From NCBI RefSeq assembly GCF_019711315.1, contig NZ_CP081294.1, forward strand, positions 1,674,001 to 1,738,000: 64,000 nt of DNA, read 5' to 3'. Below are positions 33,226 to 42,874 of the stretch, in pieces; position 1 is the first letter of the stretch, and the number at the start of each line of letters is the position of its first letter. The position numbers and the translations under genes were made by a program. Origin of the DNA: Qipengyuania gelatinilytica (GTDB lineage Bacteria > Pseudomonadota > Alphaproteobacteria > Sphingomonadales > Sphingomonadaceae). The notes under the pieces are model-generated. The model worked only from the letters and a program-made list of their open reading frames with translations, searched no databases and was not told where the DNA came from.

Positions 33226-35334
33226 ATGACAGCACGCATCCGGGCCGCACTCCCGCTCGCCAGCGCTTTCGCGCTTATCGCCACACCCCTCGCCGCGCAG
33301 GACGCGGCCGAGCCGATGCAGGCGATAGACCTCATCACCATGCCGCGCCTCGGCAGTCCGACGGTTTCGCCGGACGGGACCATGGCGGTCTATTCGGTCA
33401 CCACGACCGATGCAGGATCGCTCGATCGTTCGAGCCAGCTCTTCCTGCGCTCGCTCATTGATAAGGATGCGCAGCCCATAGCGCTGGACCTCGCAGGCGG
33501 AGCGGCAAGTTTCGCAGGCGACGGCTGGCTCTACTATCTCGCCGAAGGGCATCACGGCGGATCCACGCAGGTCTGGCGCGCGAAGATCGCCGCCGACGGC
33601 ACCGTCACCGATGGTATGCAGGTCACCGATATCGCGCGCGGCGTTGGCGGCTACAGCATCTCGACCAATGGCGAGAAGATCGCGATCTGGACCGACATCG
33701 CCCGCAGCTGCACCGAGCTTTCCTGCGACGACAGCGCCAAGCCCTACGCTCCGGGTCCGGGGGAAGGGCGGCTCTTCGAAAGTGACGGCGGGTTCTATCG
33801 TCACTGGGACCAGTGGGAAACGCCGGGCACGTACAGCCGCGTATTCACCGCCGATCTGGCTGACGCCATGTCGAGCGATGCCTTCACACCCGTCGATGGT
33901 GCGATTGGCGCTGGCGGGCCCCAGGGCGACACGCCGACCAAGCCCTTCGGCGGTGGCGAGGACATCGCATGGGCACCCGATGGCTCGGGCGTCTATTTCG
34001 TCGCACGCGAAGGCGGGGCGAGCGAGCCCTATTCCACCAATCTCGATATCTGGTGGTCCGACCTGTCGAGCGATGCGCCGGTCAATTTGACCGCGGCAAA
34101 CGAAGCACTCGATGCGCTGCCGACGCCGTCACCCAATGGCCAGTACCTTGCCTATGTCGCCATGGCGCGCCCGACCTATGAGGCCGACCGCCAGGTTATC
34201 ATGCTGCGCGACCTCGAAAGCGGCGTGACGACCCCGCTGACCCAGGATTTCGACCGCAGCTTCTACACGCTCGCATGGACGCCCGATTCGCGCTGGCTGG
34301 TCGCCACCGCACAGGACGTGCTCGACACGCCGGCGTTCCGTATCGATCCGCGCAACGGCACAGTCGAGCGCCTCGACCTGATGGCCGGCAACGAAGCGCA
34401 TATCGGCAATGTCACCCCGCTCGCCGGTGGTGATGTACTCTTCACCCGCGATTCGATCGGCGCGCCCTCGGAAATGTTCCTCTCGAAGGACTGGGGCATG
34501 GCAGAGCCCCTGACGCAGGTCGCCACCTCGACCATCGGCAAGTTCGCGCCCGTCGTGGTCGAGCGTTTCAGCTTCGCCGGCGCCAATGGCGACACGGTCT
34601 GGGGCCAGATCACCAAGCTGGAAGGTCACGAAGGACCGATGCCGGCGATCCTCTACGTGCACGGCGGCCCGCAGGGCTCGTTCAACGATGGCTGGTCGAG
34701 CCGCTGGAACCCGCGCGTCGTCGCAAGCCAGGGCTATGCGGTGATCTCGGTCGATTTCCACGGCTCCACCGGATACGGGCAGGAATTCACCGACAGCATC
34801 AACGGCGACTGGGGCGGCAAGCCGCTGGAAGACCTCAAGCTCGGCCTTGCCGCAGCGCTCGAGAAGGACAGCCAGATCGACGGCAGCCGCGCCTGCGCAA
34901 TGGGTGCCAGTTACGGCGGCTACATGATGAACTGGATCGCGGGTAACTGGCCCGACCGGTTCGACTGCCTCGTCCAGCATGATGGCCTCTTCGATTTGCG
35001 CAGCTTTTACTACACCACCGAGGAACTGTGGTTTCCCAAGTGGGACTTCGGCGGAAGCTATGCCGAGAACAGCGCACTCTACGAGCGCTGGAACCCGGTG
35101 AACTACGTCGAGAACTGGAAGACCCCGATGCTGGTCATCACGGGCGAGAAGGACTTCCGCGTCCCCTATACGCAGGGTCTCGCCAGCTTCACCGCGCTTC
35201 AGGAACGCCAGATCCCCGGCCAGCTGCTGGTGTTCGAGAACGAAAACCACTGGGTGCTCGATGCGAAGAACTCGCTCCAGTGGCACAACACCGTTTTCGA
35301 CTGGCTCGACCGCTGGCTGCAGCCGGATGAGTAA
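33226..35334 (+). CDS. S9-family prolyl oligopeptidase-like peptidase
   Basis: 702 residues with a signal peptide ([22 protein letters not shown]), so periplasmic. An N-terminal beta-propeller (repeats such as [33 protein letters not shown]) leads to an alpha/beta hydrolase: oxyanion segment YVHGGPQGS, catalytic Ser about residue 562 (MGASYGGYM), Asp in GEKDFRVP and His in ENENHWV. Such enzymes trim dipeptides or oligopeptides. The chosen ATG at 33226 gives the signal peptide; the longer frame overlaps the popZ-like gene. The ferredoxin gene overlaps its 3' end by 8 nt. Confidence 0.9.
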   Translation: MTARIRAALPLASAFALIATPLAAQDAAEPMQAIDLITMPRLGSPTVSPDGTMAVYSVTTTDAGSLDRSSQLFLRSLIDKDAQPIALDLAGGAASFAGDGWLYYLAEGHHGGSTQVWRAKIAADGTVTDGMQVTDIARGVGGYSISTNGEKIAIWTDIARSCTELSCDDSAKPYAPGPGEGRLFESDGGFYRHWDQWETPGTYSRVFTADLADAMSSDAFTPVDGAIGAGGPQGDTPTKPFGGGEDIAWAPDGSGVYFVAREGGASEPYSTNLDIWWSDLSSDAPVNLTAANEALDALPTPSPNGQYLAYVAMARPTYEADRQVIMLRDLESGVTTPLTQDFDRSFYTLAWTPDSRWLVATAQDVLDTPAFRIDPRNGTVERLDLMAGNEAHIGNVTPLAGGDVLFTRDSIGAPSEMFLSKDWGMAEPLTQVATSTIGKFAPVVVERFSFAGANGDTVWGQITKLEGHEGPMPAILYVHGGPQGSFNDGWSSRWNPRVVASQGYAVISVDFHGSTGYGQEFTDSINGDWGGKPLEDLKLGLAAALEKDSQIDGSRACAMGASYGGYMMNWIAGNWPDRFDCLVQHDGLFDLRSFYYTTEELWFPKWDFGGSYAENSALYERWNPVNYVENWKTPMLVITGEKDFRVPYTQGLASFTALQERQIPGQLLVFENENHWVLDAKNSLQWHNTVFDWLDRWLQPDE

Positions 35335-35704
35335 GAAGGGCGGGCTGGACAAGGCACAAAAGGCGCTCGGGAAGATCGGCGGCGAGACGGCCGAGCGGCA
35401 GATCTTCCTCTGCGCTATCAGTGAAAAGCAGAAATGCTGCTCTCGCGAGGACGGCAAGGCTGCCTGGGACTATCTCAAGAAGCGCCTCAAGCAGCTCGAC
35501 CTCGTGGGGCGGGGCGGCACTGTCCAGCGCACCAAGGCCGACTGCCTCCAGATCTGCGCGCACGGCCCGATCGCGGTCGTGTGGCCCGATAACGTCTGGT
35601 ATCATTCCTGCGACCAAGAGGTCCTGGAGGCGATCATCCAGCGCCACCTCATCGGCGGCGTTCCCGTCGAGGAATATCGCCTGCGCGGCGCTGAAAACGA
35701 TTAA
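35327..35704 (+). CDS. (2Fe-2S) thioredoxin-like ferredoxin
   Basis: 125 residues, start overlapping the peptidase stop (ATGAGTAA). The thioredoxin-like [2Fe-2S] ferredoxin pattern is seen: C29 and C37/C38 in [13 protein letters not shown], then C73 and C77 in [11 protein letters not shown], and later [19 protein letters not shown]. These proteins carry electrons in the cytoplasm; their partners are usually unknown. The extra cysteine (CC) next to the second ligand is noteworthy. Its stop overlaps the stop of the convergent gene. Confidence 0.88.
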   Translation: MSKKGGLDKAQKALGKIGGETAERQIFLCAISEKQKCCSREDGKAAWDYLKKRLKQLDLVGRGGTVQRTKADCLQICAHGPIAVVWPDNVWYHSCDQEVLEAIIQRHLIGGVPVEEYRLRGAEND

Positions 35705-36000
35705 TTCTCGTCGATCGAATTGTCGGGCATGTTGTTGTCGACCGCTTCATCGTGGCCGGTGCCCGACGACAGGAAGACGAGGCCCATCAACGCGCTTGCC
35801 AGCAGCATGACGAAACCCACGCCCAGCGCCGTCGCGATGTAGAAGTGCACCGAGACTTCCCCGCCGAACTTGTAGAGCAGGGCCATCGCGATCGAGACGA
35901 GACCGATGGTGAGCAGCATCATGAAGCGCATGATCCTGCGATAACGGGCCCAGGCGAATGCTGCGGCTTCGGGATCGTCCAGGGGTGATTTGTCGACCAT
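35701..36000 (-). CDS. Small two-helix membrane protein, unknown
   Basis: 99 residues from the ATG at 36000 (GGAAG lies upstream); ATG 36012 is an alternative. Two membrane segments are clear: [19 protein letters not shown] and [20 protein letters not shown], followed by an acidic C-terminal tail rich in Asn/Asp. The N-terminal ~25 residues are cytosolic and charged. No family name can be given with certainty. Its stop overlaps that of the ferredoxin gene on the other strand. Confidence 0.65.
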   Translation of the reverse strand: MVDKSPLDDPEAAAFAWARYRRIMRFMMLLTIGLVSIAMALLYKFGGEVSVHFYIATALGVGFVMLLASALMGLVFLSSGTGHDEAVDNNMPDNSIDEN

Positions 36001-36106
36001 CGGCGCTTCCATGGCCCCATGCAGGCCCGGTTTCAACGCCTGACGGGCCGATACTGGCCTTTTCGGCGCGAAAGTGGCATCTTTCCTCCAGCAAGAGGAG
36101 GCGCGA

Positions 36107-36538
36107 ATGAACATCAGTAGCCTGATCGAGGGCAGGGCCAGCTCCGATATCATCTCGGTCACGGTGGACCAGGCGGTTCGCGACGCGGTCAAATTGCTTG
36201 CTTCCAAACGCATTGGTGCCCTGCCTGTCATGTCCGGCGGACGAGTGGCGGGTATCTTCTCCGAACGCGATGTGATCTATCGCCTCGCCGAGGAAGGTTC
36301 GGCCTGTCTCGACCGCCCGATCGGCGAAGTGATGACCTCTCCGGCAATCACGACCACTACCGACACGCCGATTCTCGACGCTCTTTCGCTCATGACGAAG
36401 CGTCGTATCCGCCACCTTCCGGTGATCGACGGGGAGGCCATGTGCGGCTTCATTTCGATCGGCGACCTCGTGAAAGCCCGTCTGGACGAGATCCAGCACG
36501 AAGCCGAAGCGATGCGCGAATATATCCAGACCGCTTGA
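36107..36538 (+). CDS. Tandem CBS-domain protein
   Basis: 143 residues, start ATG preceded by GAGGAGGCG. Two CBS motifs form a single Bateman module: TVDQAVRDAVKLLASKRIGALPVM...GIFSERDVIYRL and TTDTPILDALSLMTKRRIRHLPVID...GFISIGDLVKAR. Stand-alone CBS proteins bind adenosine nucleotides and sense energy state or regulate partner enzymes. No partner is obvious from the neighbours. The gene lies 32 nt upstream of the ErpA/IscA-like gene. Confidence 0.88.
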   Translation: MNISSLIEGRASSDIISVTVDQAVRDAVKLLASKRIGALPVMSGGRVAGIFSERDVIYRLAEEGSACLDRPIGEVMTSPAITTTTDTPILDALSLMTKRRIRHLPVIDGEAMCGFISIGDLVKARLDEIQHEAEAMREYIQTA

Positions 36539-36569
36539 GCCGGCGGACCAGCGTCCCTACATCGCGTCC

Positions 36570-36899
36570 ATGGCCGAAATGCTCACCCTCACCCAAGCTG
36601 CCGCGAAACGCGTGGCGGCCATTGCCGACAAGCAGTCGAAGCCTGCGATCCTGCGCCTATCGGTAGAGGGCGGGGGCTGTTCGGGTTTCCAGTACAAGTT
36701 CGACCTCGCCGACACGGCAGAAGGTGACGACATGGTCAGCGAAACCGAAGGCGTGCGCCTGGTCGTCGATCCGGTGAGCCTCGACCTCGTGGCCGGGAGC
36801 GTAGTCGATTTCGTCGAATCGCTGGGCGGCGCGGCCTTTCGCGTAGAAAATCCCAATGCTGCTGCCGGATGTGGCTGCGGTTCGAGTTTCGGGATTTAG
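36570..36899 (+). CDS. A-type Fe-S carrier (ErpA/IscA-like)
   Basis: 109 residues of the HesB/IscA family. The conserved cysteines are in GGGCSGFQYKF and near the C-terminus in AAGCGCGSSF. The sequence is closer to ErpA-type than to the SufA at 1498, and it lies outside the suf operon. It should deliver Fe-S clusters to essential targets. This gives the window two A-type carriers, allowing separate roles for them. xthA follows after about 40 nt. Confidence 0.92.
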   Translation: MAEMLTLTQAAAKRVAAIADKQSKPAILRLSVEGGGCSGFQYKFDLADTAEGDDMVSETEGVRLVVDPVSLDLVAGSVVDFVESLGGAAFRVENPNAAAGCGCGSSFGI

Positions 36900-36937
36900 G
36901 TTAGACCCGCGCGGCAGCTTCAGGCATGGACACATCC

Positions 36938-37723
36938 ATGCGTATCGCCAGCTTCAACATCAACGGCATCAAGGCGCGTCTTCCGCGCCTCATCGAATGG
37001 CTCGAGGAAACCCGGCCCAGCGTCGCCTGCCTGCAGGAAATCAAGACGATGGACGAGGGATTCCCGGCCGAGGAATTCGAGAAGATCGGCTATCAGGCGA
37101 TCTGGCACGGTCAGAAAAGCTTCAACGGCGTGGCGATCCTGGCCGATGGGACCAAGCCGGTCGAAATCAAGCGCGGCCTCGGTATCGATGGCCCCAAGGA
37201 CGGGGAGGGTGAGCAGGCCCGCTATCTCGAGGCAGAGGTGAACGGGGTGCGCATCTGCAACCTCTACCTGCCCAATGGCAATCCGCATCCCGGTCCCAAG
37301 TTCGACTACAAGCTGGCGTGGATGGAAAAGCTGCGCTCACGGATGAAGGAAATCTGGGCCGAGGAAGTCCCCGCCGTCGTGCTGGGCGACTACAATGTCA
37401 TCCCGGAAGACAAGGACGTCTGGTCGCCCAAGGCCATGGCCAGCGACGCCCTGATGCAGCCGGAAAGCCGCGATGCCTACAAGCGCATGCTCGCAGACGG
37501 CTGGACCGATGCCATCGATACGTTGAACCCGCGTGGCGGGGTGTGGACCTATTGGGATTACCAGGCAGGCGCCTGGCAGCGTGACCACGGTTTCCGGATC
37601 GACCATCTCCTGCTTTCGCCCGAGCTGGCTGACCGGATGACCGCTGCCGGCGTCGACAAGGAATACCGCGGACGGGAGAAGGCGTCCGACCACACGCCCG
37701 TCTGGGTCGAGATCGCGGACTAG
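36938..37723 (+). CDS. xth: Exodeoxyribonuclease III (AP endonuclease)
   Basis: 261 residues of the ExoIII/APE1 family, a base-excision-repair enzyme that cuts at abasic sites and has 3'-phosphatase and exonuclease activity. Motifs: RIASFNINGIKARL at the start, ACLQEIKTMDEGFP with the metal-binding Glu, WHGQKSFNGVAIL, VLGDYNVIPEDKDVW, and YWDYQAGAWQRDHGFRIDHLLLS followed by EKASDHTPVWVE with the catalytic Asp-His. The second ATG (36938) matches the family start; an ATG at 36926 is also possible. A minus-strand terminator lies just after the stop. Confidence 0.94.
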   Translation: MRIASFNINGIKARLPRLIEWLEETRPSVACLQEIKTMDEGFPAEEFEKIGYQAIWHGQKSFNGVAILADGTKPVEIKRGLGIDGPKDGEGEQARYLEAEVNGVRICNLYLPNGNPHPGPKFDYKLAWMEKLRSRMKEIWAEEVPAVVLGDYNVIPEDKDVWSPKAMASDALMQPESRDAYKRMLADGWTDAIDTLNPRGGVWTYWDYQAGAWQRDHGFRIDHLLLSPELADRMTAAGVDKEYRGREKASDHTPVWVEIAD

Positions 37724-37735
37724 GCGCAAGCAACG

Positions 37736-37765
37736 AAAAAGGGCCGCCGCACGTGGCGACGACCC
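37736..37765 (-). terminator. Intrinsic terminator of the SleB gene
   Basis: Read on the minus strand, the 37755-37765 and 37741-37750 arms form a GC-rich stem (with G-U pairs) around ACGT, followed by five T. It lies 22 nt beyond the stop of the cell-wall hydrolase gene. Confidence 0.7.
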
Positions 37766-37787
37766 CTCATTATCTCGTGCCTGCCGC

Positions 37788-38432
37788 TTAGCGGTAGAAG
37801 ATGTGCGTCTTGATCGCAGTGCGGCGGGTCTTCTTCGAAGCCCAGCGCGGTTTCACATAGGTCGCGTGGAAATAGAGCGAATCATCCGCTTCGCTTTCCC
37901 ACATTCCCTGATGCGCGATACGGGCAATCGCCTTGGCGCGCGTCCATGCGGCAGTGCCGGTCTGGATGCGCGGCATGTTACCGCCACGTACGAAGCTGAA
38001 TTGCGCGCGCTGGTATACGACGCCGCAATAGCTCGAAGGGAAGCGGCTCGATTCCGCACGATTGATCACCACCTGCGCAACGGCAAGCTGGCCGTGGAGC
38101 GGTTCGCCCCGCGATTCGAAATAGACCGCGCCGGCGAGGCAGCGCATCTCGTCGGAAAGTTCGCCAGCAGCAGGCATGGCCGCGACGAGTTCGCGCAGGC
38201 TATTGGCCTCGGGCACATTTCCGGAAAATTCTGTGGCAGCTTCCTCGGGAAGCTCCTGGACCACTTCTTCGCTGATGAAGACGGGAACCACCTCTTCGGT
38301 GAGGGCCGCTTCTTCTGCAGTGGTTTCTTCTGCGGCTGCCTGGGCAGCCTGGGCGCCGGTTTCTTCCGCACCGGCAAACGTTGCAATCGTGGCTGCGGCG
38401 CCTGCCGCAAGGCCAAAAATAGACTTTCGCAT
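37788..38432 (-). CDS. SleB-type cell-wall hydrolase
   Basis: 214 residues. A signal peptide (RKSIFGLAAGAAATIATFAGA) and a long Ala/Glu-rich linker precede the Hydrolase_2/SleB domain (about 95-214): MRCLAGAVYFESRGEPLHGQLAVAQVVINR, CGVVYQRAQFSFV and YFHATYVKPRW. The glutamate in YFESRGE is the likely catalytic residue. SleB-like enzymes cleave peptidoglycan; in Gram-negatives they may help remodelling. A TTGACA-based promoter lies ~170 nt upstream, giving a long leader. A terminator ends the unit. Confidence 0.88.
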   Translation of the reverse strand: MRKSIFGLAAGAAATIATFAGAEETGAQAAQAAAEETTAEEAALTEEVVPVFISEEVVQELPEEAATEFSGNVPEANSLRELVAAMPAAGELSDEMRCLAGAVYFESRGEPLHGQLAVAQVVINRAESSRFPSSYCGVVYQRAQFSFVRGGNMPRIQTGTAAWTRAKAIARIAHQGMWESEADDSLYFHATYVKPRWASKKTRRTAIKTHIFYR

Positions 38433-38605
38433 AGTTCCGCTTGTTTCGGCGGTGAGCGAGCTGTCACAGGCTGGGATTCAGTGCGCGTACTCTTGCGTCT
38501 TGAAACTCGAATCCGTTAGCGGGCCTGCCGCTGGCTCCCCGTCTGCGTGCTTGTCGTCTGACCCCATTGCCAAAAACGACCGCCTGCGCATCGAAGCTGG
38601 GGGGC

Positions 38606-38633
38606 CAAATAGTCACAATTGAAACTGTGTCAA
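38606..38633 (-). promoter_or_regulatory. Candidate promoter of the SleB gene
   Basis: On the minus strand a perfect TTGACA (38628-38633) and TATTTG (38606-38611) are spaced by 16 nt. It touches the end of the DUF1491 gene. The predicted leader of about 165 nt (38433-38600) contains no open frame or structure that I could support. Confidence 0.5.
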
Positions 38634-38634
38634 G

Positions 38635-38973
38635 TTAACGGGCGGGAGTTTCGAGCAGGCGTTCCACATCGGGACCATCCAGCTCGACGAACCAGCAATC
38701 CGGATCCTGGCTCTTCCTGCGGGCGACATATTCGTCGAATTCCCGCGGATTTTCATCGTCTTGTTCGCGGGTGCAGGTGAATTTCCTGGACCCGTCCATT
38801 TGCGGCATCCGCTCCCACATACGGGTATTTTTGCCACTATGTGTGGTTAATATGGTAATAGTTCCGGCATCGTATTCACCCTTTTGCAGGACCATGCCGA
38901 AGCCCCCCAATTGCTGCGTCAGGCGCAGCAATCCCGCCACTTCGAGGTGGGCCGGGAGGCGGGCGTCTTCCAT
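38635..38973 (-). CDS. DUF1491 family protein
   Basis: 112 residues. The N-terminus (LPAHLEVAGLLRLTQQLGGFGMVLQKGEYDAG) and the later WERMPQMDG and CWFVELDGPDVERLL match DUF1491, a small cytoplasmic alphaproteobacterial family of unknown function. No catalytic motif is known. Its start overlaps the stop of the thioesterase gene by one base, so they are co-translated. Confidence 0.8.
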   Translation of the reverse strand: MEDARLPAHLEVAGLLRLTQQLGGFGMVLQKGEYDAGTITILTTHSGKNTRMWERMPQMDGSRKFTCTREQDDENPREFDEYVARRKSQDPDCWFVELDGPDVERLLETPAR

Positions 38974-39431
38974 CAGGCCGAATAGCCCGCAAGGCTGGAG
39001 AGCGGGATGCGCGATTTCATGAAAGTGCCGGTGCCGCGCCCGATTTCATCGCCTTCCGCATCAACGAGGCGCGATTCAGCCACGAAAACACGCCTGCGAC
39101 CGCTTACCCAGCGCCCCTCGGCAACCACTTTGCCTTCGCGGACAGGCTTGCTGAAATGCAGGTTGAAGGACGTGGTCAGCAGGAAACGGTCGGTCACCAG
39201 CGTATTGGCGGCATAAAAGGCCGCATCGTCGAGCATCTTGAAATAGATCGTGCCATGCGCCGCTCCGGCCGCATGGAAGCATTCGCCGGTAACTTCGAAC
39301 TCGATCCTCGCGGTACCTTCGCCGGTTACTTCCAGCGAGGAGGCGAACAGGTTGTTCACCGGCGCGGACGCGTAGAGGCCTTCGAGCGCGCGCCAGTGCC
39401 GCTCGGCTCCGCTGGTTGCCGCTGCGCTCAT
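38973..39431 (-). CDS. PaaI-type hotdog-fold thioesterase
   Basis: 152 residues from the ATG at 39431, preceded by GAGGA. Single hotdog domain with GECFHAAGAAHGTIYFKMLDDAAFYAAN, the central helix and its conserved polar residues, and VREGKVVAEGRWVSGRRRVFVAES as the later strands. PaaI-like enzymes hydrolyse acyl- or aryl-CoA thioesters. The usual Asn-Asp motif of PaaI (HGG...D) is only partly kept, and the substrate is unknown. It is followed by DUF1491. Confidence 0.85.
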   Translation of the reverse strand: MSAAATSGAERHWRALEGLYASAPVNNLFASSLEVTGEGTARIEFEVTGECFHAAGAAHGTIYFKMLDDAAFYAANTLVTDRFLLTTSFNLHFSKPVREGKVVAEGRWVSGRRRVFVAESRLVDAEGDEIGRGTGTFMKSRIPLSSLAGYSA

Positions 39432-39452
39432 CAATTCCTCATCCGTTACAGT

Positions 39453-40025
39453 TCAGCCGCGCGGTTCGACCCAGCCGATCGAACCGTCGGGGCGGCGATA
39501 GACCATGTTGTGCGCTTCGGTAGCCCCGTTCTTGAAAAAGAGCGCATTGGTGTTCTGCAGGTCGAGGAGCATCACCGCGTCTGCAACCGAGCATTCGGGG
39601 ATCAGCGCGCTGGTTTCCGCGATCACCGGAGGGCTTTCGCTGGTGACCTCTTCTTCGGTATCGGCATCGGGTGCGGCGAAGATCGTGTAGGCGGCTTCCT
39701 GTTCGCGCATCGCATGATCGGCCTGTTCGTGGCGATCCTTGATCCGGCGCTTGTAGCGGCGCAGCTGTTTTTCGATTTTCGCAGCCGCGGCGTCGAAGGC
39801 CTGGTGGACGTCGTGTGCCTCGGCATGACCCTTGAGGATCAGGCCCTGCATCACGTGGGTAACGATGTCGGAGGAGAAGGCGCCGCCGGACGCCTTGCCG
39901 AAGGTCACATGGCTGCTGATCGCTCGATTGAAATACTTCTCGACGATGCCCTGCAATCGGTCCTCGACGTGGGTTTGCAAGGCTGCGCCGGTGTCGATCT
40001 GGTGGCCCGAAACGCGGATGTCCAT
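39453..40025 (-). CDS. hpf: Ribosome hibernation-promoting factor, long form
   Basis: 190 residues. The N-terminal ribosome-binding domain (about 1-110) starts DIRVSGHQIDTGAALQTHVEDRL and includes AEAHDVHQAFDAAAAKIEKQLRRYKRR; the C-terminal dimerisation domain (about 130-190) reads VMLLDLQNTNALFFKNGATEAHNMVYRRPDGSIGW. Long Hpf joins two 70S ribosomes into 100S dimers in stationary phase. The ATG at 40025 is supported by AGGAAG upstream. The next gene upstream is dnaQ, 73 nt away. Confidence 0.95.
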   Translation of the reverse strand: MDIRVSGHQIDTGAALQTHVEDRLQGIVEKYFNRAISSHVTFGKASGGAFSSDIVTHVMQGLILKGHAEAHDVHQAFDAAAAKIEKQLRRYKRRIKDRHEQADHAMREQEAAYTIFAAPDADTEEEVTSESPPVIAETSALIPECSVADAVMLLDLQNTNALFFKNGATEAHNMVYRRPDGSIGWVEPRG

Positions 40026-40098
40026 AAGCTTCCTACTCCTTCTTTGTACCCCTTCACGATCCCGTCGACCCCGTCCGTCGACCAGCTCGGGAAATGAT

Positions 40099-40788
40099 CT
40101 ACCCCCAGAGAGGGTTTTCGATCCCGGCCATGAATTTCCTGTGCCGCGCGAGTTCTTCAGCGGTGGGCGCGTGTCGCCGCGGTTCGCGGCGCGGGCCTTC
40201 CGGCGCCTGGCGGACGGCCACGGTTTCCCGCTCGACCTCGACCACTGCCGCTTCGGCGGCGAGTTCGAGACCGATCTGGCGCCCGCCCTTGAGTTCGACA
40301 TAGACCTGCGCGAGCAGTTCGGCATCGAGCAGCGCGCCATGCTTTACGCGGTGGCTGCGGTCGATGCCGTAGCGGGTGCACAGCGCATCGAGCGACAGTT
40401 TCGCGCCGGGATGGCGTTTCTTGGCGATCGCCACGGTGTCGATCATGCGGCTCATGCAGACCGGTTCGCGGTCGATCAGCGTCAGTTCCGCATTGAGGAA
40501 GCCGAAGTCGAAGCCCGCATTATGCGCGATCAGCGGCGCATCGCCGATGAAATCGAGCAATTCATGCGCAATCTCGCGAAATAGCGGCTTGTCCGACAGG
40601 AATGCTGCCGAAAGACCGTGCACAGCTTCGGCGCCGGCAGGCATGTCGCGTTCGGGATTGTAATAGGCGTGGTAGGTGTTCCCGGTAGGGACGAGATTGA
40701 CCATCTCGACGCAGCCGATTTCTACCATCCGGTCGCCCGTCTTGGGGTCGAGGCCGGTGGTTTCGGTGTCGAAAACGATTTCACGCAT
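40099..40788 (-). CDS. dnaQ: DNA polymerase III epsilon subunit
   Basis: 229 residues. The proofreading 3'-5' exonuclease of the replicase. ExoI is FDTETTGLD (D7, E9), ExoII IAHNAGFDFGFLN, and ExoIII HGALLDAELLAQVY with the preceding His. The C-terminal ~45 residues are charged and probably bind the alpha subunit. It belongs to the ppsR-maf-aroE-coaE-dnaQ block that is syntenic in alphaproteobacteria next to the origin. Confidence 0.95.
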   Translation of the reverse strand: MREIVFDTETTGLDPKTGDRMVEIGCVEMVNLVPTGNTYHAYYNPERDMPAGAEAVHGLSAAFLSDKPLFREIAHELLDFIGDAPLIAHNAGFDFGFLNAELTLIDREPVCMSRMIDTVAIAKKRHPGAKLSLDALCTRYGIDRSHRVKHGALLDAELLAQVYVELKGGRQIGLELAAEAAVVEVERETVAVRQAPEGPRREPRRHAPTAEELARHRKFMAGIENPLWG

Positions 40789-40818
40789 CGGGCAACCTAT
40801 CGGACTCGTTCGCGCAGA

Positions 40819-41433
40819 TTACAAGGGGTCTTGGCTACCTAGCTCGGCGCGCAGCCGCGCGATCAGCGCCAGCACCTCTTCCTCGGTTTCAGCTAGCGAT
40901 TGGCCGGTGTCGATGATGTGGTGGGCGCGCATGCGCTTCTCGGCATCGGGCGTCTGCAGCGACAGGATGTGGGCGAATTTTTCGGGAGTCATGCCGGGCC
41001 GCGCGAGAACGCGGACGCGCTGCACATCGGCCGGTGCCGATACCACCACGATCCTGTCGACCGACTCGTGCCCGCCCTTTTCGAACAGGAGAGGGATATC
41101 GAAGACCACGAAGGGCGCGCCGAAATGTTCGATCAGGAAGGCTTCGCGCTTGCGGGCAACCGCTGGGTGGACAATCCCCTCGAGCCGGGCCAGCGCGTCC
41201 TTGTCGCCGAAGACTTCCTTGCCGAGAACGTCGCGAAGGACGCCGGTTTCATCCGTGCTGCCGGGAAATTCCGCCTCGATGGCCGGAACCAGTTCGCCGC
41301 CCGGGCCCTGCAGCTTCCAGACTTCGGCATCGGCGTCGAAGACCGGGATGCCCGCAGCCTCGAACATCGCCGCGACGGTGGACTTGCCCATGCCGATCGA
41401 TCCGGTGAGGCCGATGATGAGCGGTTTCGTCAT
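40819..41433 (-). CDS. coaE: Dephospho-CoA kinase
   Basis: 204 residues. It makes CoA by phosphorylating the 3'-hydroxyl of dephospho-CoA, the last step of CoA synthesis. The P-loop is GLTGSIGMGKST near residue 8; DADAEVWKLQGPGGELV and IPLLFEKGGHESVDRIVVVSAP are family signatures. The ATG overlaps the aroE stop (ATGA). The order aroE-coaE-dnaQ is conserved. Confidence 0.95.
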   Translation of the reverse strand: MTKPLIIGLTGSIGMGKSTVAAMFEAAGIPVFDADAEVWKLQGPGGELVPAIEAEFPGSTDETGVLRDVLGKEVFGDKDALARLEGIVHPAVARKREAFLIEHFGAPFVVFDIPLLFEKGGHESVDRIVVVSAPADVQRVRVLARPGMTPEKFAHILSLQTPDAEKRMRAHHIIDTGQSLAETEEEVLALIARLRAELGSQDPL

Positions 41434-42281
41434 ACCATGAGCCTTTCGCGCAATTCGTCATCATGGTCGCGGGGTGCTTCTCCCCCGAAGAAATGGGAGA
41501 ACGCCGCGGCCGCCTGGCCGATCAGCATCGACAACCCGTCGATGGTCTCGAAACCGGCATCCCGCGCCGACTTGAGGAAGTCGGTTTCGACAGGGTCGGT
41601 GACGATATCATAGGCGATCGATCCGGGCGGTGCATGGCTCCAGTCGAAGGCAAGGGGCGACTGGCCGCGCATGCCCAGAGGGCTGGCATTGACCACGAGA
41701 TCGCAGCAGCCTTCGCGGTCGTCGAACGCAAAATCGGTGGCCTCGGCAAAATGCGAAAGCGGCGCGACGTGGTGCTCGCCCTCGGCCAGCTCCCCGAGGA
41801 TACCGCTCGCTTTTTCCGGATCGCGGCCCGCGAGGACCAGGGTGAAACCTTCTTTCGCAAGCCCCGCCACGATCGCCCGTGCGGCGCCTCCGGTGCCGAG
41901 GACACGCGCCATGCGGAAATAATGCCGGTCGGCCAGCCGCTTGCGCAAGGGTTCGAGGAAGCCCCCGACATCGGTGTTGCGCCCGACGAGTGCGCCGTCC
42001 CCGGCGCGGTGGATCGTATTGACGGCGCCGACGCGCCTCGCGAGCGGCTCTATCCGGTCGAGCAGCGGCATGACCGCCTGCTTGTGGGGCATGGTGACAT
42101 TGCAGCCGAGCCAAGCATCGTCCGCGCGGCGAGCAGCGAGATAGTTCTCCAGCTCGTCACTCGTCACGTGATGCGCCCGATAATCCGCATCGATCCCGAG
42201 CTTTTCGATCCAGAAGCCGTGAATCGCGGGGGACTTGGACTGGGCGATGGGATCGCCGATGACTTCGGCATAGCGCGTCAC
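41430..42281 (-). CDS. aroE: Shikimate dehydrogenase
   Basis: 283 residues from a GTG at 42279-42281, in a GTGA overlap with the maf stop. It reduces 3-dehydroshikimate with NADPH in aromatic amino-acid synthesis. The substrate site is [21 protein letters not shown], followed by [15 protein letters not shown] with the catalytic Lys, [15 protein letters not shown] for NADP and VVNASPLGM. Upstream in-frame sequence is maf in another frame and is excluded. Confidence 0.94.
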   Translation of the reverse strand: MTRYAEVIGDPIAQSKSPAIHGFWIEKLGIDADYRAHHVTSDELENYLAARRADDAWLGCNVTMPHKQAVMPLLDRIEPLARRVGAVNTIHRAGDGALVGRNTDVGGFLEPLRKRLADRHYFRMARVLGTGGAARAIVAGLAKEGFTLVLAGRDPEKASGILGELAEGEHHVAPLSHFAEATDFAFDDREGCCDLVVNASPLGMRGQSPLAFDWSHAPPGSIAYDIVTDPVETDFLKSARDAGFETIDGLSMLIGQAAAAFSHFFGGEAPRDHDDELRERLMV

Positions 42282-42874
42282 GAGGGAAGGGCGCCTTCCT
42301 CGCGCAGGGCGGCAAGCACCTGCAGCAGCGGCATACCGAGAACGGTGAACTGGTCGCCCATGATGCTTTCGAACAATTGCACGCCGGGCCCCTCGATCCG
42401 GAAGACGCCCACGCAATAGGACACTTCCGGCCATTCCGCATCGAGATAGGCCTCGATGAACTCATCCGACAATTCGCGCACGCGGAGCCGCGCGAAATCG
42501 GAGCCGACCCAGACGATCTGCCCGTCTTTCGCGAGCGCCGCCGCGCTATGCAGGGTCATGACCTTGCCCGAAAAGAACCGCAGGTGCTCTGCCGCCTGTT
42601 CGCGGCTGGCCGGTTTGTCGAACCGGCGACCGTCGACTTCCACGAGGGAATCGCTGCCGAGCACGAGCCGCGCATCCCCGACCGCCGCGGCCTTGGCTGC
42701 GGCCAGCGCCTGCGCGATCTCGGCAGGATCGGCATCCTCCATCTCGGCTTCGAGACCGCGCTCGTCGATATCGGCCGAGCGCGCTTCGAACGCGACCCCT
42801 GCCGCTTCGAGCATCGCCTTGCGCGACGCGCTGTTCGAAGCCAGCACGATGCCTTCACCGGCAAGCGAGTTCAT
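42278..42874 (-). CDS. maf: Maf-like nucleotide pyrophosphatase
   Basis: 198 residues of the Maf/YceF/YhdE family. Maf proteins hydrolyse nucleoside triphosphates, some specific for dTTP/UTP or modified nucleotides, and were first tied to septum formation. Motifs: [18 protein letters not shown], the [18 protein letters not shown] loop with the catalytic Asp, and [20 protein letters not shown] near the end. It overlaps ppsR upstream (ATGA) and aroE downstream (GTGA). Confidence 0.93.
   Translation of the reverse strand: MNSLAGEGIVLASNSASRKAMLEAAGVAFEARSADIDERGLEAEMEDADPAEIAQALAAAKAAAVGDARLVLGSDSLVEVDGRRFDKPASREQAAEHLRFFSGKVMTLHSAAALAKDGQIVWVGSDFARLRVRELSDEFIEAYLDAEWPEVSYCVGVFRIEGPGVQLFESIMGDQFTVLGMPLLQVLAALREEGALPS

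Noticed and set aside
37736..37765. Terminator for xth on the plus strand
   Set aside because: On the plus strand the stem has C-A mismatches and no T-run; on the minus strand G-U pairs and five T make it a terminator for the SleB gene.
39845..39860. CACGTG core as another parS (also near 37750 and 42165)
   Set aside because: Only the 6-bp core is present; the flanking TGTTT/AAACA positions do not match.
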